A DNA stretch of 64,000 nucleotides from Arthrobacter zhangbolii (GTDB lineage: Bacteria; Actinomycetota; Actinomycetes; Actinomycetales; Micrococcaceae). Shown piece after piece: positions 52,484 through 61,400 of the stretch (positions are counted from its first letter, which is position 1; each line of letters opens with the position of its first letter). A program made the translations under genes and the position numbers. The notes under the pieces were generated by a model. The model was not told the origin of the DNA. It worked only from the letters and a program-made list of their open reading frames with translations, and made no database searches. The DNA lies in contig NZ_CP094984.1 of the NCBI RefSeq assembly GCF_022869865.1, forward strand, positions 620,001-684,000, written 5' to 3'.

Positions 52484-52720
52484 ATGTCGGGCTACTTCAA
52501 GCTGGTGGACGCCCACGAGGGAAGTTACCGGATCAAGCTCATTTCCGGTGACGGGACGCTGATGGCAGTGTCCACCACCTTCGACACCAAGCAGGATGCG
52601 GCGGCGGGAATCGAGCAGCTGCGCGAGATTGCCGGCACCGGCCCCGTGGTTGACCAGAGCAAGGACGCAGACGTGTTGGGGGCAGCCAACAGCTCTGCGC
52701 CACGGGCGGCTGCCAACTAA
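52484..52720 (+). CDS. DUF1508 (YegP-like) small protein
   Basis: 78 residues. The DUF1508 unit (GYFKLVDAHEGSYRIKLIS, then an AVSTTFDTKQDAAAGIEQLRE helix) is present once rather than the usual two tandem copies. Function unknown in the family. AAGGAGG at 52471-52477 places the start at ATG 52484 rather than the overlapping GTG 52481. A strong hairpin terminates the gene. Confidence 0.8.
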   Translation: MSGYFKLVDAHEGSYRIKLISGDGTLMAVSTTFDTKQDAAAGIEQLREIAGTGPVVDQSKDADVLGAANSSAPRAAAN

Positions 52721-52783
52721 ACCGGAAGTATGTAGAGCACCAGTAACACGGCATTTTCAGCAACACAGCACCTCCGCACTACG

Positions 52784-52829
52784 GAACAGGCCCCGTGCCC
52801 ACCGTTTTAGGTGGGGACGGGGCCTGTTC
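52784..52829 (+). terminator. Terminator hairpin after the DUF1508 gene
   Basis: A 20-bp stem (52784-52803 with 52810-52829) has one internal mismatch and the loop GTTTTA. No U-tract follows. Confidence 0.7.
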
Positions 52830-52876
52830 TACGTCTCCGGGAGCTGCCGCGTCACCTGACGCCGGGTTCCCGGTGC

Positions 52877-53038
52877 CTAGGTCTGGTCCTGGCCGCCCTC
52901 AGCGGGTTCCTGAGGGTGGACCTGCGCCTCGTTTTCCTCATCCTTGCCGTTGCCCTCCGCAGGCTGCTGCGGATGCGTCCGGCCGGAGTCCTTTTCCTCG
53001 CTGCCCTGCTCGCTCATGGGATTCTCCACTTCGCTCAT
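52877..53038 (-). CDS. Short acidic hypothetical protein (53 residues)
   Basis: The minus strand encodes MSEVENPMSEQGSEEKD, then Gln/Pro/Glu/Asp-rich sequence ending GGQDQT. No hydrophobic or Cys-containing part exists; it resembles small stress-type disordered proteins of actinobacteria, but I cannot name a family. The start may be ATG 53038 or the second Met eight codons in. No strong Shine-Dalgarno is apparent. Its composition matches the 74-residue acidic protein at 50905-51129. Confidence 0.5.
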   Translation of the reverse strand: MSEVENPMSEQGSEEKDSGRTHPQQPAEGNGKDEENEAQVHPQEPAEGGQDQT

Positions 53039-53235
53039 GGCCGGCACCGGCGGACGCCGGTTCTCCTGTGGAGCGGCCTTCGTTCCAGTTTAGGGACTTG
53101 GCCCGGTGTGGGAACCCCGGACGGTTCAACCCGTCCCGTCCCGCCGGGCGGCTGCGCTAAGTGCGGGGCAGGGCGATCAGACACTCCCTCACAAACTGCT
53201 GGCCTGTACCGCAGACTGCCGGTAGCGTGAGCCGG

Positions 53236-54924
53236 ATGCAGCCCAAAGACGCAGATGTCATTGTTGTAGGAGCAGGCCTCGCCGGCCTGGTGGCCACCGC
53301 CGAGCTGGTGGCGGCCGGACAAACCGTGATCCTGGTGGAACAGGAGGGTCAGCAGAGCCTCGGCGGCCAGGCATGGTGGTCCTTCGGCGGGTTGTTCCTG
53401 GTGGATTCACCGGAACAGCGCCGGCTCCGGGTCAGGGATTCCGTGGAACTGGCCTGGCAGGACTGGCTTGGCACGGCCGGCTTTGACCGGGAAGAGGATT
53501 ACTGGCCGCGCCGCTGGGCCGAGGCGTACGTGCATTTCGCCGCCGGGGAGAAACGGGCCTGGCTGCAGCAGATGGGACACCGCCTTTTCCCGGTGGTGGG
53601 CTGGGCGGAGCGCGGCGGGTACGGCGCCAACGGTCCGGGCAACTCCGTGCCGCGTTTCCACATCACCTGGGGTACCGGCCCCGGGATCACCGCACCCTTT
53701 GAAGCGAAGGTGCGCGACGGCGTCGAACGCGGCCTGGTCCGCCTGGCCTTCCGCCACCGGCTGGATGAGCTGGTCCTGACCAACGGGGCCGTGACCGGAG
53801 TGCGCGGCAGCGTGCTGGAACCCACGACGACGCCGCGCGGCACGGCCTCGTCGCGGACGGTTACCGGCGACTTCGAATTCACTGCTTCTGCGGTGATCCT
53901 GACTACCGGCGGCATCGGCGGAGACCATGACGCGGTGCGGGCGGCCTGGCCGCAACGGATGGGACCGGCACCAAAGAACATGCTCAGCGGCGTGCCTGAA
54001 CACGTGGACGGCCGCGGAATCGGGATTGCACAGACGGCCGGCGGGCGGGTAATCAACCCGGACCGGATGTGGCATTACGTGGAAGGCATCCGGAACTGGG
54101 ACCCGGTATGGAAGAACCACGGGATCCGGATCCTGCCCGGGCCGTCTTCCCTTTGGCTGGACGCGGCCGGCAACCGGCTGCCGGTTCCGCTCTTCCCCGG
54201 TTTCGATACCCTCGGCACGCTGGAACATCTGCGCCGCAGCGGGCATGACTACAGCTGGTTCATCCTCAACAAGTCGATCATCCGCAAGGAGTTTGCCCTC
54301 TCCGGGTCCGAGCAGAACCCCGACCTCACCGGCAAATCGGTACGGGACGTGCTTCGGCGGGCCACCGCGGGCGTACCGGCACCCGTGCAGGCCTTCCTGG
54401 ACCACGGTGAGGATTTCCTGACGGCCGATTCCGTGGAGGAACTCGTGGCCGGAATGAATGTGCTGGCCAAAGGATCTTCGGCGCAGGGGCAGGTCCCCGA
54501 GCTGTCCGTTGACGCGGTCCGCAGTGAGCTTGAGGCCCGGGACCGCGAAATCCTCAATCCGTTCAGCAAGGATTCCCAAGTCACCGCAATCCGGGGTGCC
54601 CGCACGTACCTCGGCGACCGGCTTATCCGCACGGCCGCCCCGCACCGGATTCTGGACCCCAAGGCAGGACCACTGATTGCCGTCCGCCTTTCGGTGCTGA
54701 CCCGCAAAACCCTCGGCGGATTGGAAACTGACCTGCAGTCACGGGTCCTGGGCGACGACGGCGCTCCGGTGCCGGGGCTCTTCGCCGCAGGCGAGGCAGC
54801 GGGATTCGGCGGCGGCGGTATGCACGGCTACCGGTCCCTGGAAGGCACGTTCCTGGGCGGATGCCTCTTCAGCGGCCGTGCAGCCGGCCGAGCCGCGGCC
54901 GGGCAGGGCACCGCACAAACATAG
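53236..54924 (+). CDS. FAD-binding dehydrogenase (fumarate reductase/KSTD flavoprotein family)
   Basis: 562 residues. Rossmann FAD site VIVVGAGLAGLVATAELVAAG, SLGGQAWWSFGGLF, and the C-terminal GLFAAGEAAGFGGGGMHGYRSLEGTFLGG (in parts) are diagnostic of 3-ketosteroid-dehydrogenase/fumarate-reductase-like flavoproteins. No heme or FMN-bind domain is present. The substrate is unknown. ATG 53236 lies 7 bases after TAGCGT, a leaderless arrangement; the in-frame extension to 53161 is not family-like. The stop lies in a 17-bp tandem duplication. Confidence 0.85.
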   Translation: MQPKDADVIVVGAGLAGLVATAELVAAGQTVILVEQEGQQSLGGQAWWSFGGLFLVDSPEQRRLRVRDSVELAWQDWLGTAGFDREEDYWPRRWAEAYVHFAAGEKRAWLQQMGHRLFPVVGWAERGGYGANGPGNSVPRFHITWGTGPGITAPFEAKVRDGVERGLVRLAFRHRLDELVLTNGAVTGVRGSVLEPTTTPRGTASSRTVTGDFEFTASAVILTTGGIGGDHDAVRAAWPQRMGPAPKNMLSGVPEHVDGRGIGIAQTAGGRVINPDRMWHYVEGIRNWDPVWKNHGIRILPGPSSLWLDAAGNRLPVPLFPGFDTLGTLEHLRRSGHDYSWFILNKSIIRKEFALSGSEQNPDLTGKSVRDVLRRATAGVPAPVQAFLDHGEDFLTADSVEELVAGMNVLAKGSSAQGQVPELSVDAVRSELEARDREILNPFSKDSQVTAIRGARTYLGDRLIRTAAPHRILDPKAGPLIAVRLSVLTRKTLGGLETDLQSRVLGDDGAPVPGLFAAGEAAGFGGGGMHGYRSLEGTFLGGCLFSGRAAGRAAAGQGTAQT

Positions 54925-54941
54925 GCACCGCACAAACATAG
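54908..54941. repeat. 17-bp tandem duplication spanning a stop codon
   Basis: The unit GCACCGCACAAACATAG occurs at 54908-54924 and 54925-54941 without change. The first copy supplies the last codons and TAG of the FAD dehydrogenase gene. Confidence 0.9.
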
Positions 54942-54960
54942 AGGCGCCGCTTAAAGACGC

Positions 54961-55000
54961 CCGGCCGGGACAGCAGCCTCATGGATGCCGTCCCGGCCGG
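54961..55000. terminator. Bidirectional terminator hairpin
   Basis: Perfect 11-bp arms (54961-54971 with 54990-55000) lie between the convergent FAD dehydrogenase and small membrane protein genes. Confidence 0.65.
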
Positions 55001-55017
55001 TGCGGGAGTTGAAGGGA

Positions 55018-55548
55018 CTAGCCCGCGTATCCCATCTTCCGGGCCTGCCGGTATTCCTTCATCTGGTTGTAGTAGGCGCTGGCCGGGCCCATGAACAGCA
55101 TGACCACGCCGGCAATAAGCAGCAGGATGGAGACCAGGCTGAGGATGCCGGCCGGTGAACCGTTGACCCCGATCAGGCTGGTGAGGGACAGACCGGCGAA
55201 AACGGCCATGACGATCCGGGCCCAGTTGTGTCCCTTACGGGCGAACACAGCGAACAGGACGTTGACGGCAAGGCTGATCACGCCGATAACGACTGCTGTG
55301 ACCAGGCCAATGGTGACGGCCGTATCCACATCGGAGCCGGTCAGGCCGCTGGCGCGTGCCAGTTCAGCGCGGCCTGCATCGGAGGTCAGGGTAGCCACGG
55401 ACAGAACCAGACCGATGAGGCTCGCAACAGCCGAGGCGATCAGCAGCCAGAAGCCGCGCTCCACGGCCGAGGGCCGCTGCGGCTCGTTGGCTACAGGGGC
55501 GGATTCTCCGCCGCTGTACGCGCCGTAGTTGTAATTAGGCGTGCTCAT
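55018..55548 (-). CDS. Hypothetical four-helix membrane protein
   Basis: 176 residues. A Tyr/Asn/Gly-rich hydrophilic N-terminus (MSTPNYNYGAYSGGESAPV) precedes four predicted spans: GFWLLIASAVASLIGLVLSV, AVVIGVISLAVNVLFAVF, IVMAVFAGLSLTSLIGV and LVSILLLIAGVVMLFMG. The C-terminus ends in a Lys/Arg-rich juxtamembrane stretch. It resembles DUF4064-like proteins, but I would not name a function. ATG 55548 follows AAGGGG; an in-frame Met at 55572 is less likely. Confidence 0.72.
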   Translation of the reverse strand: MSTPNYNYGAYSGGESAPVANEPQRPSAVERGFWLLIASAVASLIGLVLSVATLTSDAGRAELARASGLTGSDVDTAVTIGLVTAVVIGVISLAVNVLFAVFARKGHNWARIVMAVFAGLSLTSLIGVNGSPAGILSLVSILLLIAGVVMLFMGPASAYYNQMKEYRQARKMGYAG

Positions 55549-55829
55549 AGTAATTTTCCCCTTTTGTTTCACACGAATAATGAATGACTATCAGTGAAGA
55601 CCCAAACGATGTCCTGCCCAGCCTAGCCAAGTCAAAGCCCCAATGGGTCCCCATAACGGTGGATATTCCCGGGGTTTTTGCCCGGCTTCCGAAACCGGGC
55701 TCCACCGAATGGAGGATGTGCGGGCAGGTCACGCGGTGGTGCTGGCTGCCGGGTGCGGAAAGAGCGGGAATAAAGGGTGTGTCCGCGGCCGTTCCCCACT
55801 GTATGCAAACGCATGAAAAGGAGAATCGG

Positions 55830-56474
55830 ATGACTGATCGCAGGCTAGTGGTGGTTTCGGGCGGGCTGGGCGTTCCCTCGTCCTCGCGGATGCTGGCCGA
55901 TGCTCTGGCAGCGGCAGCGCGGATGGAAATCGAAGCCGGCGGACTGAGCGCATCTGTCAGCACCTTCGAGCTGCGGGAATACGCCGTGGACATTGCCAAC
56001 TCCATGGTCACCGGCTATGCGCCTCCGCGATTGGAAGCGGCCATCAACGAGCTGGTTGCCGCCGATGCCCTGATTGCCGTCTCTCCGGTCTTCACCGCCT
56101 CCATGAGCGGCCTGTTCAAATCCTTCTTTGACGTCATCGATAATTCGTCCCTTGACGGCAAGCCCGTACTGATCGGCGCCACCGGCGGAAGTGCCCGCCA
56201 TTCCATGGTGCTGGACTATTCCATGCGCCCCATGTTCAGCTACCTGCGCGCACGGACGGCCCCCACCGCTGTTTACGCTGCTCCCGGCGACTGGGGAGAA
56301 GGCGAAACCGGCACCGGTTCCCTGGATCAGCGGGTCCGCCGTGCTGCCGGCGAGCTGGTTGCCCTGATGGGGGATGCTCCCGCTCCACGGCCGCGGGCGG
56401 GCGCGGCGCCGCAGAAGCTTGCTGAAACGTCACTGCCGTTCGAAGAGCTGCTGGCCCAGACGCAGCGCAAGTAG
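55830..56474 (+). CDS. NADPH-dependent FMN reductase (CE1759 type)
   Basis: 214 residues, flavodoxin-like fold: LVVVSGGLGVPSSSRMLADALA (flavin phosphate loop), AVSPVFTASMSGLFKSFFDVID and IGATGGSARHSMVLDYSMRPMF (in parts). These define the CE1759 family, usually found next to the CE1758 LLM-class oxidoreductase, which is not beside it here. It supplies reduced flavin to a monooxygenase. ATG 55830 is preceded by AAAAGGAG (55816-55823); the frame extends to 55584 but has no family similarity there. Confidence 0.85.
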   Translation: MTDRRLVVVSGGLGVPSSSRMLADALAAAARMEIEAGGLSASVSTFELREYAVDIANSMVTGYAPPRLEAAINELVAADALIAVSPVFTASMSGLFKSFFDVIDNSSLDGKPVLIGATGGSARHSMVLDYSMRPMFSYLRARTAPTAVYAAPGDWGEGETGTGSLDQRVRRAAGELVALMGDAPAPRPRAGAAPQKLAETSLPFEELLAQTQRK

Positions 56475-56490
56475 CGTCCGCGGGGGCCAA

Positions 56491-56516
56491 TCCGGCCGGG
56501 ACCCTGCCCGGCCGGA
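56491..56516 (+). terminator. Terminator hairpin after the FMN reductase gene
   Basis: Perfect 10-bp arms (56491-56500 with 56507-56516) and a 6-base loop; no U-tract. Confidence 0.6.
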
Positions 56517-56527
56517 CCCGCGGACCC

Positions 56528-56533
56528 TATACT
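56528..56533 (+). promoter_or_regulatory. -10 box of the D-2-hydroxyacid dehydrogenase gene
   Basis: TATACT, a good match to the consensus, 37 bases before ATG 56571. No convincing -35. Confidence 0.45.
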
Positions 56534-56570
56534 TTTGGGACTGCCAGCTCACTTCGAACGGGGACCGTTC

Positions 56571-57488
56571 ATGGAACCGAGCGTTGCAATCCTGCCTCAG
56601 GCCAGTGACTACGCGCTTCAGGCGGTGCACGCCGGCGGGGGCGTGGTTGAACCGCTTTCCCCGAGCACTCTCGGACTGATCCTTACAGGCGGCCTCTCCC
56701 GGGATGCGCTGGAAACCGTACTGCTGCAGTATCCGCACCTGAGCTGGATCCAACTGCCGCTGGCAGGTGTGGACGCATATGAGGACCTGATCCTGCGCAC
56801 CCCGGACCGCCAATGGACCAGTGGCAAAGGCGCCTTTGCGCAGCCGGTGGGTGAATTCGCCCTGGCATTGACCCTGGCAGTACTTCGCTCGGTGGACACC
56901 TTTGCACGGGCACGGTCCTGGGGGAGTCCGCAGGGCGTTTCACTGCACGGGAAGAATGTAACCGTTGTCGGAGCCGGGGGAGTGGGTCGGGAGATCCTGC
57001 GCCTGGTCTCAGCCTTCACCGACCACGTCACCATGGTGCGTGCCCATGACCGGCCCGTGCCGGGGGCGGAAAGAACCGTCACCGACGCCGGGTTGGACGG
57101 CGTGCTGCCCGGCACGGAGGTCCTGATTCTGGCAGCACCCATGACGGCTGCCACGAAGCATCTGATCGATGCACGGCGCCTGGCACTGCTTCCTCCCGAG
57201 GCATTCCTGATCAACATTGCCCGCGGCCCGTTGGTGGATACGGATGCGCTGGTCGCCGCCCTGGCCCAGGACCGCCTGGCCGGAGCGGCCCTGGATGTCA
57301 CCGATCCGCAGCCCCTGCCGGACGGCCACCCGCTGTGGTCCGAGCCCAGGGCGCTGATAACCCCGCACAGCGGTGAAACACAGGACATGATCCGGCCGCA
57401 CTTTGCCCGGCGGGTGCGGAACAACGTGCACAATCTGGCGGTCGGAGCGCCGCTGGAAGGTTTGGTGGACGCGCAGGCAGGCTACTGA
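56571..57488 (+). CDS. D-isomer-specific 2-hydroxyacid dehydrogenase family protein
   Basis: 305 residues. The NAD(P) Rossmann domain has VTVVGAGGVGREILRLV and NIARGPLVDTDALVAAL (Arg218 catalytic). The third catalytic block, TPHSGE, holds His266. The Glu expected in the DV-x-x-x-E-P motif is Gln247 (DVTDPQPLP). The fold and coenzyme site look intact; activity may be altered. ATG 56571 was chosen because GGGGACC precedes it and TATACT lies upstream. Confidence 0.82.
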   Translation: MEPSVAILPQASDYALQAVHAGGGVVEPLSPSTLGLILTGGLSRDALETVLLQYPHLSWIQLPLAGVDAYEDLILRTPDRQWTSGKGAFAQPVGEFALALTLAVLRSVDTFARARSWGSPQGVSLHGKNVTVVGAGGVGREILRLVSAFTDHVTMVRAHDRPVPGAERTVTDAGLDGVLPGTEVLILAAPMTAATKHLIDARRLALLPPEAFLINIARGPLVDTDALVAALAQDRLAGAALDVTDPQPLPDGHPLWSEPRALITPHSGETQDMIRPHFARRVRNNVHNLAVGAPLEGLVDAQAGY

Positions 57489-57521
57489 GCCCATGCAGGC
57501 GGGCCCCTCCCCGGCCCGGGT

Positions 57522-57974
57522 TTAGGTATCCACGGCCGGTCCGGAGGCGACGTCGCCGTCCCATCCGAGATTGCGCGCCATCCGCTGCAGCACCGTCAGC
57601 AGGGCGGCATATTCTTCTTCGGTAATCTCTTCGGTCATCAGGCCGCGGATGCGGTCCACTGCCCCGCGGAGGTTTTCCAGGCTGCGCCGGCCCAGATCGG
57701 TGAGCTGATACTGCTCCGCGTCCAGGGCCACCCACCCCGATTCGCGCAGTTCCTCAATGAGCTCCTCGGAGGTACCGGTTTCCACCGCGGGGAAAAACGG
57801 CCGCAGCCCGTCCGCCAGCTGTTTCTGTGAGGCAGGGCCCTCCACCAGGAGGTTCATCATCTGCCATTGCCGGCGGGTAACCCCATGCTCCTCAAAGCTG
57901 GCACCGAACTGGTCATCAACCAGCTGGTCTACGAGTTTGAGCCAGAATCCAATGGGCCGCTCCTGAGTCGCCAT
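57522..57974 (-). CDS. MarR-family regulator
   Basis: 150 residues. Core helices QLVDDQFGASFEEHGVTRRQWQMMNLL and the recognition region ASQKQLADGLRPFFPAVETGTSEELIEELRES (in parts) fit MarR, with the wing QYQLTDLGRR. ATG 57974 follows TACAGT by 6 bases (GGAGTG), so the mRNA is leaderless or has a minimal ribosome-binding site. It is convergent with the dehydrogenase gene; the target is unknown. Confidence 0.82.
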   Translation of the reverse strand: MATQERPIGFWLKLVDQLVDDQFGASFEEHGVTRRQWQMMNLLVEGPASQKQLADGLRPFFPAVETGTSEELIEELRESGWVALDAEQYQLTDLGRRSLENLRGAVDRIRGLMTEEITEEEYAALLTVLQRMARNLGWDGDVASGPAVDT

Positions 57975-58032
57975 CACTCCACTGTACAAATCAAACACCC
58001 TGCCGGGAACCCTTGGGCCTTCGGCATTGCGC

Positions 58033-58293
58033 CTAGTCCAGCCGCGCCCGCGTACCGCAGCGCGGACAGGGTGCGGACCTGGCCAGTTCCATGCAGACAA
58101 TACAGACGGGGAGCTGTCCGGTGTCATCGCGCAGCGGACGGTTTGGCATGTGCTTGCCGCAATACGGCACGGGCCGGCGGGCGCGGCGCAAAGCCTGCTG
58201 TTTACACGGGGTGCAGAACACGTGCACCAGATCATCTTCATCCCTCGGCGGTGCTTCCACCGGTCGGGTCAGGGTAGATTCCCGGACGCTCAT
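58033..58293 (-). CDS. Small Cys-rich (zinc-ribbon-like) hypothetical protein
   Basis: 86 residues. Cys/His pattern: CTPC, YCGKH, CIVC and CPRC give seven Cys and one His, a probable one- or two-site zinc ribbon. AAGGAAAGG precedes ATG 58293. It is separated from the SNF2 gene by a region with a long palindrome (58363-58389). I do not recognise a named family; a nucleic-acid or regulatory role is a guess. Confidence 0.65.
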   Translation of the reverse strand: MSVRESTLTRPVEAPPRDEDDLVHVFCTPCKQQALRRARRPVPYCGKHMPNRPLRDDTGQLPVCIVCMELARSAPCPRCGTRARLD

Positions 58294-58362
58294 TACCTTT
58301 CCTTGCCACGTGGTACCGGGGCCCGGAGCCGCAGGGCAGCCAACAGGCCTAGTTCCACGGTA

Positions 58363-58389
58363 GCTTTTTCTACACTCCGTAGAAAAAGC
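58363..58389. promoter_or_regulatory. Perfect AT-rich palindrome upstream of the Cys-rich gene
   Basis: 11-bp arms (58363-58373 with 58379-58389, half-site GCTTTTTCTAC) and a 5-base spacer. It is unusual in this GC-rich sequence and lies 70-96 bases before the Cys-rich gene start and after the SNF2 stop. It could be an operator or terminator. Confidence 0.45.
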
Positions 58390-58457
58390 GGGGGTGCGCG
58401 GAAGCCGCTGTTCCACGGGCTTCACGGACCGGTGGCGTGCCCTATTTCACGCGGCAG

Positions 58458-61400
58458 TTATTGCAGCAGTGCCCGGATGTCCTCAGCGGTCAGGGCGGAA
58501 CTGAAGACGGCGTCGTCGTCCATGACGGAACTGAAGAGTTTGGCCTTCTGTTCCTTCAGCGCCATGACCTTCTCTTCGATGGTGTCCCGGGCCACCATGC
58601 GGTAGACCATCACGTTGTTCTTCTGCCCGATCCGGTGCGTGCGGTCCACGGCCTGGGATTCCGCTGCGGGGTTCCACCACGGGTCCAGCAGGAAGACGTA
58701 GTCCGCCTCGGTCAGGTTCAGGCCGAAGCCGCCGGCCTTCAGGCTGATCAGGAATACAGGCACCACGCCGTCCTTGAAGGAGGCAATCACCTCCGCACGG
58801 TTGCGGGTGGAGCCGTCCAGGTAGGCATACTTGATGCCCTGCTCGTCCAGCCGGTCCGCTGCCTTTTTCAGGAAGGAGGTGAACTGGCTGAAGATCAGTG
58901 CCCGGTGGCCCTCGGCGGTGATGTCCTCCAGCTGTTCAAAGAGGACGTCGAGTTTGGCCGAGGGCACGCCCTCGTGTTCTTCCTCGACCAGGGAGGCGTC
59001 GAGGCTGAGCATGCGCAGCAACGTCAGGGACCGGAACACGATCATCCGGTTGCGGTCCATATCCTGGATCAGGCCCATCAGCTTTTGGCGTTCCCGCTGC
59101 AGATGCGTTTCATAGATTTTGCGGTGCTTGGGGTGCAGCTCCACTTCCAGGACCTGTTCCTGTTTCTCCGGCAGGTCCTTGGCCACGGCTTCCTTGGTCC
59201 GGCGCATCAGCAGGGGCCGGATACGCCGGCGCAGCCGGGCAAGCAGGTCCGGGCTGTCGCCGCGCTCGATCGGCCGCTGGTACTCATCGGCAAACTTCCG
59301 GGCGGAGGGGAACAGCCCCGGCGCCACAATGGCAAAGAGCCCCCAGAGCTCCATCAGGTTGTTTTCCATCGGGGTGCCGGTGATGGCCAGTTTGAAGGGA
59401 GCCGGCAGGTCGCGGGCGCACTGATGCACGCGGGTTACCCGGTTTTTCACAAACTGGGCCTCGTCCAGGATCAGCCCGTCCCAGTCCAGTTTCCGATAGG
59501 AGGCGAAGTCCAGCCGGAACACGGCGTAGGAGGTAATGACGACGTCGGCGCCGGCCACCACTTCGGCCAGCGGCACCTTGGACTTGGCTGTGGTGTCTCC
59601 GATGGTCACTACCTTGAGGCCGGGAGTGAAGCGGGCCGCTTCGGATCCCCAGTTCGGCACCACGGACGTGGGGGCCACCACCAGGAAAGGCCGGGGCTCC
59701 GGGGCGCCGGGGGACTGCCCGGGGTTTCGGTCCTGGCCGGCCTGCTTTTCGCGGGCGTGGGCCAGCAGGGCCAGCGTCTGCAGGGTTTTACCCAGGCCCA
59801 TGTCATCGGCGAGGATGCCGCCAAGCCCGTGGTCCCAAAGGAAAGCCAGCCAGTTGTACCCCTCGTGCTGGTACGGCCGGAGGTTGGCCTGCAGCCCGGC
59901 CGGCAGCGGCACCGGCTCTACGGATTCCAGGTCCAGCAGGGCGGAGACCGATTCCCGCCAGGCAACGGCTTCCTCGGTTTCCTCCGCCAGCTCCTCCAGC
60001 TCGGACCACAGCCCGGCCTGGTACCGGCTGATGCTCAGTTCCCCGGTGTCCCACTCCTGCAGCCCCTGCGCCTCATTGATCAGGGCATGGAGGTGCTCAA
60101 ACTCCGGACGGTCCAGTGACAGGTAGGTGCGGTCCACCAGCAGCAGCTTGGTCTTGCCCTGGGCGATGGCCTTGAAGATGTCAGCAAACGGGACCAGACG
60201 GCCCTCTACCGTGACCATCACCGCCAGATCGAACCAGTCGCGGCGTTCGGTTTCCACCGTGGTGATCTTCAGCTTGGGTGCTTCAAGCAGTTCGCGGTAG
60301 TCGGGCCGCTCGCCCTGTATTTCCACCCGCAGGCCTTCGGTCCCCTCCAGCACCGGCAGCAGGTGCTCAGTGAACTCGGCGGCCTCAATGCCGTGCAGTG
60401 TCCGGTTCCGCGGCACGGCGGACAGCGCCTTTCCAGCTGCGGCCAGCAGCGCACCTTCGGCGGGAACGTCCCGGTAGGAGGTGTCGGCGTCGTCGGACGT
60501 GCCGGGGGACCTGCCCGTCAGCGGCAGCCGGGTCACGGTGCTGCCGTGGCGGTATTCCCACTCCCAGCGCAGGGCCAGCTGATCCTCGGCGCCGAAGGCG
60601 GCGGTGAGGACCAGGACGGGCGGGGAGATTTCCGGGAACTCGACCGATTCGTCGCTGCTGGTCACCGGCAGCACCTGGCGCAGCCGCGGATAGAACTTTT
60701 CGAGGAACACCCCGGCGTCCGCCCGGGGCACCATCACCGGAGCGCCCTGCAGCAGCAGGCCCTTGTCCTGTTCCGTAAGGGTTTTGGCAGTCGGTGCCAG
60801 GGTGATGGTGTTCTGCGGGGAACGCAGGTAAATGCCGTGACTGCCAATAATGCCGGCATCCTCCACGGGGACCACGCTGCCGTCGATTTCCAGCGTCGGC
60901 AACAGCTGCAGGGGCGCCGGGGTTTCCACGCCGGCGGCGCGGACGTCCAGTGAGAGGGTGGCGAGTTTCCCTACGCGGACCTGGGCGTCTTTTTTGCTGC
61001 CGACAAACGGGATACCCAGGCGGCTGGCTTCCTCCAGCAGCTGCCAGAGCAGCGGATTGGCGAAATCGTCCAGGTACAGCCAGGAGTCGTTTTGCCCGAA
61101 ATAGCTCACCCCGTTGGAGCGGTGCAGTGCCGGGAACTGGGAGAACCAGCGGTGCTGGTCCGGATCCAGCCGCAGCCCGTATGTCTGGTAGCTGATGTTG
61201 CTCCAGGCCAGGTTGTTCTTCACCCAGTTGCCCTTGGTATTGCGCACCACAGGGCGGACCCCCAGGCGGAAGGGAGTGGCCCGGTGCTGGCTGCGCGGGG
61301 TGGGCGCGCCCCACCGGGTGGCCGCAGCCACGATATTGCGCAGTTCAAACTGGAGGGCCAGGGGGGTGGTTTCCACGGCCTTGGTGCCATCCGCCAGGTC

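Noticed and set aside
55584-55829. N-terminal extension of the FMN reductase
   Set aside because: Frame is open but lacks family similarity, and a strong Shine-Dalgarno marks ATG 55830.
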